From: OLB9 sp041392785
Lineage (GTDB): Bacteria; Bacteroidota; Bacteroidia; Chitinophagales; Saprospiraceae
Direction: 5' to 3'
Assembly: GCA_041392785.1 (NCBI GenBank)
Contig: JAWKLK010000001.1
Coordinates: forward strand, 682,001 to 746,000
DNA: 64,000 nt
The notes beneath the pieces were generated by a model. It did not search any database. It worked only from the letters and a program-made list of their open reading frames with translations, and was not told where the DNA came from. A program made the translations under genes and the position numbers. Each line of letters opens with the position of its first letter. The stretch's first letter is position 1. This document shows, piece after piece, positions 63,925-64,000 of the stretch.

Positions 63925-64000
63925 TCATCTTTTGATAGTAAATAAATATGTAATTCCTATTTTAGTATCCTGATTTTCAAATTTTGAATTTACAAATGCT
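63925..64000 (-). CDS. C-terminal end of a minus-strand gene, possibly an outer-membrane barrel
   Basis: The minus strand is open from the right edge to a TGA at 63925-63927. Its last 24 residues end DTKIGITYLFTIKR, an alternating hydrophobic/polar strand like the closing strand of outer-membrane barrels. Only 25 codons are visible, so the assignment is tentative; the start is outside the window. Confidence 0.4.
   Translation of the reverse strand, partial: AFVNSKFENQDTKIGITYLFTIKR

Noticed and set aside
1..64000. CRISPR arrays, insertion sequences, phage genes, rRNA or tRNA genes
   Set aside because: No regular direct-repeat array, transposase-like frame, phage module or cloverleaf was found on reading the intergenic stretches of both strands.

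Overview
The window looks like a contig piece from a Bacteroidota bacterium, most likely a Saprospiria/Chitinophagia-type member. The evidence is AT-rich DNA with dense genes, a type IX secretion (T9SS) C-terminal sorting domain on a secreted peptidase, and the bacillithiol enzyme BshC. There is also a CxxCH haem-binding-domain protein of a Bacteroidota type, an ATP synthase operon with a long AtpB and no beta/epsilon genes, and repeated TAnnTTTG (-7) promoter elements. The placement is inference: there is no rRNA gene here and no search was possible.

Layout. 1-1336: 5' part of uvrA and tatA. 1447-7268: a SWIM-finger SNF2 helicase overlapping an orphan paaZ. 7350-12734: an atp operon (atpB-E-F-H-A-G on the minus strand) with a promoter, a strong terminator after atpG and an internal hairpin between atpE and atpF. 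12878-19853: a sugar-use locus with a LacI-type regulator divergent from a TonB-dependent receptor, followed by a GH100 (neutral invertase)-like hydrolase, a uridine-kinase-like P-loop kinase and an SLC45-type MFS transporter carrying two single-base frameshifts. A perfect 12-bp palindrome of LacI/PurR type lies in the divergent promoter region. 19880-25969: bshC, a haem-binding protein, ompH/skp, bamA and uppS.

26283-35349 (plus strand): lemA with a DUF2207 protein, two YceI-like proteins around an unknown outer-membrane barrel, citrate synthase, gcvH, a PorT-like barrel and rlmN, separated by several clear intrinsic terminators. 35351-52276 (minus strand): dcd with a Cys-type formate dehydrogenase alpha subunit, a small acidic protein, aspS, an S9 peptidase, rlmD with a small partner, grpE-dnaJ, a TlpA-like protein with a small UVR-like protein, a flavin reductase and a large T9SS M36 metallopeptidase. 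52434-58192 (plus): rlmB, a GH3/serine-hydrolase fusion, a polyprenyl synthase and a ferredoxin-reductase-like enzyme. 58216-60506 (minus): a TonB-like protein, a rhomboid protease and upp. 60885-63783 (plus): mnmG, probably on a leaderless transcript, a Zn-ribbon protein and a secreted coiled-coil protein. The right edge holds the last codons of a minus-strand gene that ends like an outer-membrane barrel.

Most of the window is core housekeeping. The most interesting part is the putative sucrose-type locus. It has no SusD partner, combines a TonB receptor, a cytoplasmic-looking GH100-type invertase, a P-loop kinase of unknown substrate and an SLC45 transporter, and carries both a LacI operator and an attenuator-like hairpin directly before the invertase gene. 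A similar hairpin follows atpE, which suggests that internal partial terminators tune stoichiometry in operons of this organism.
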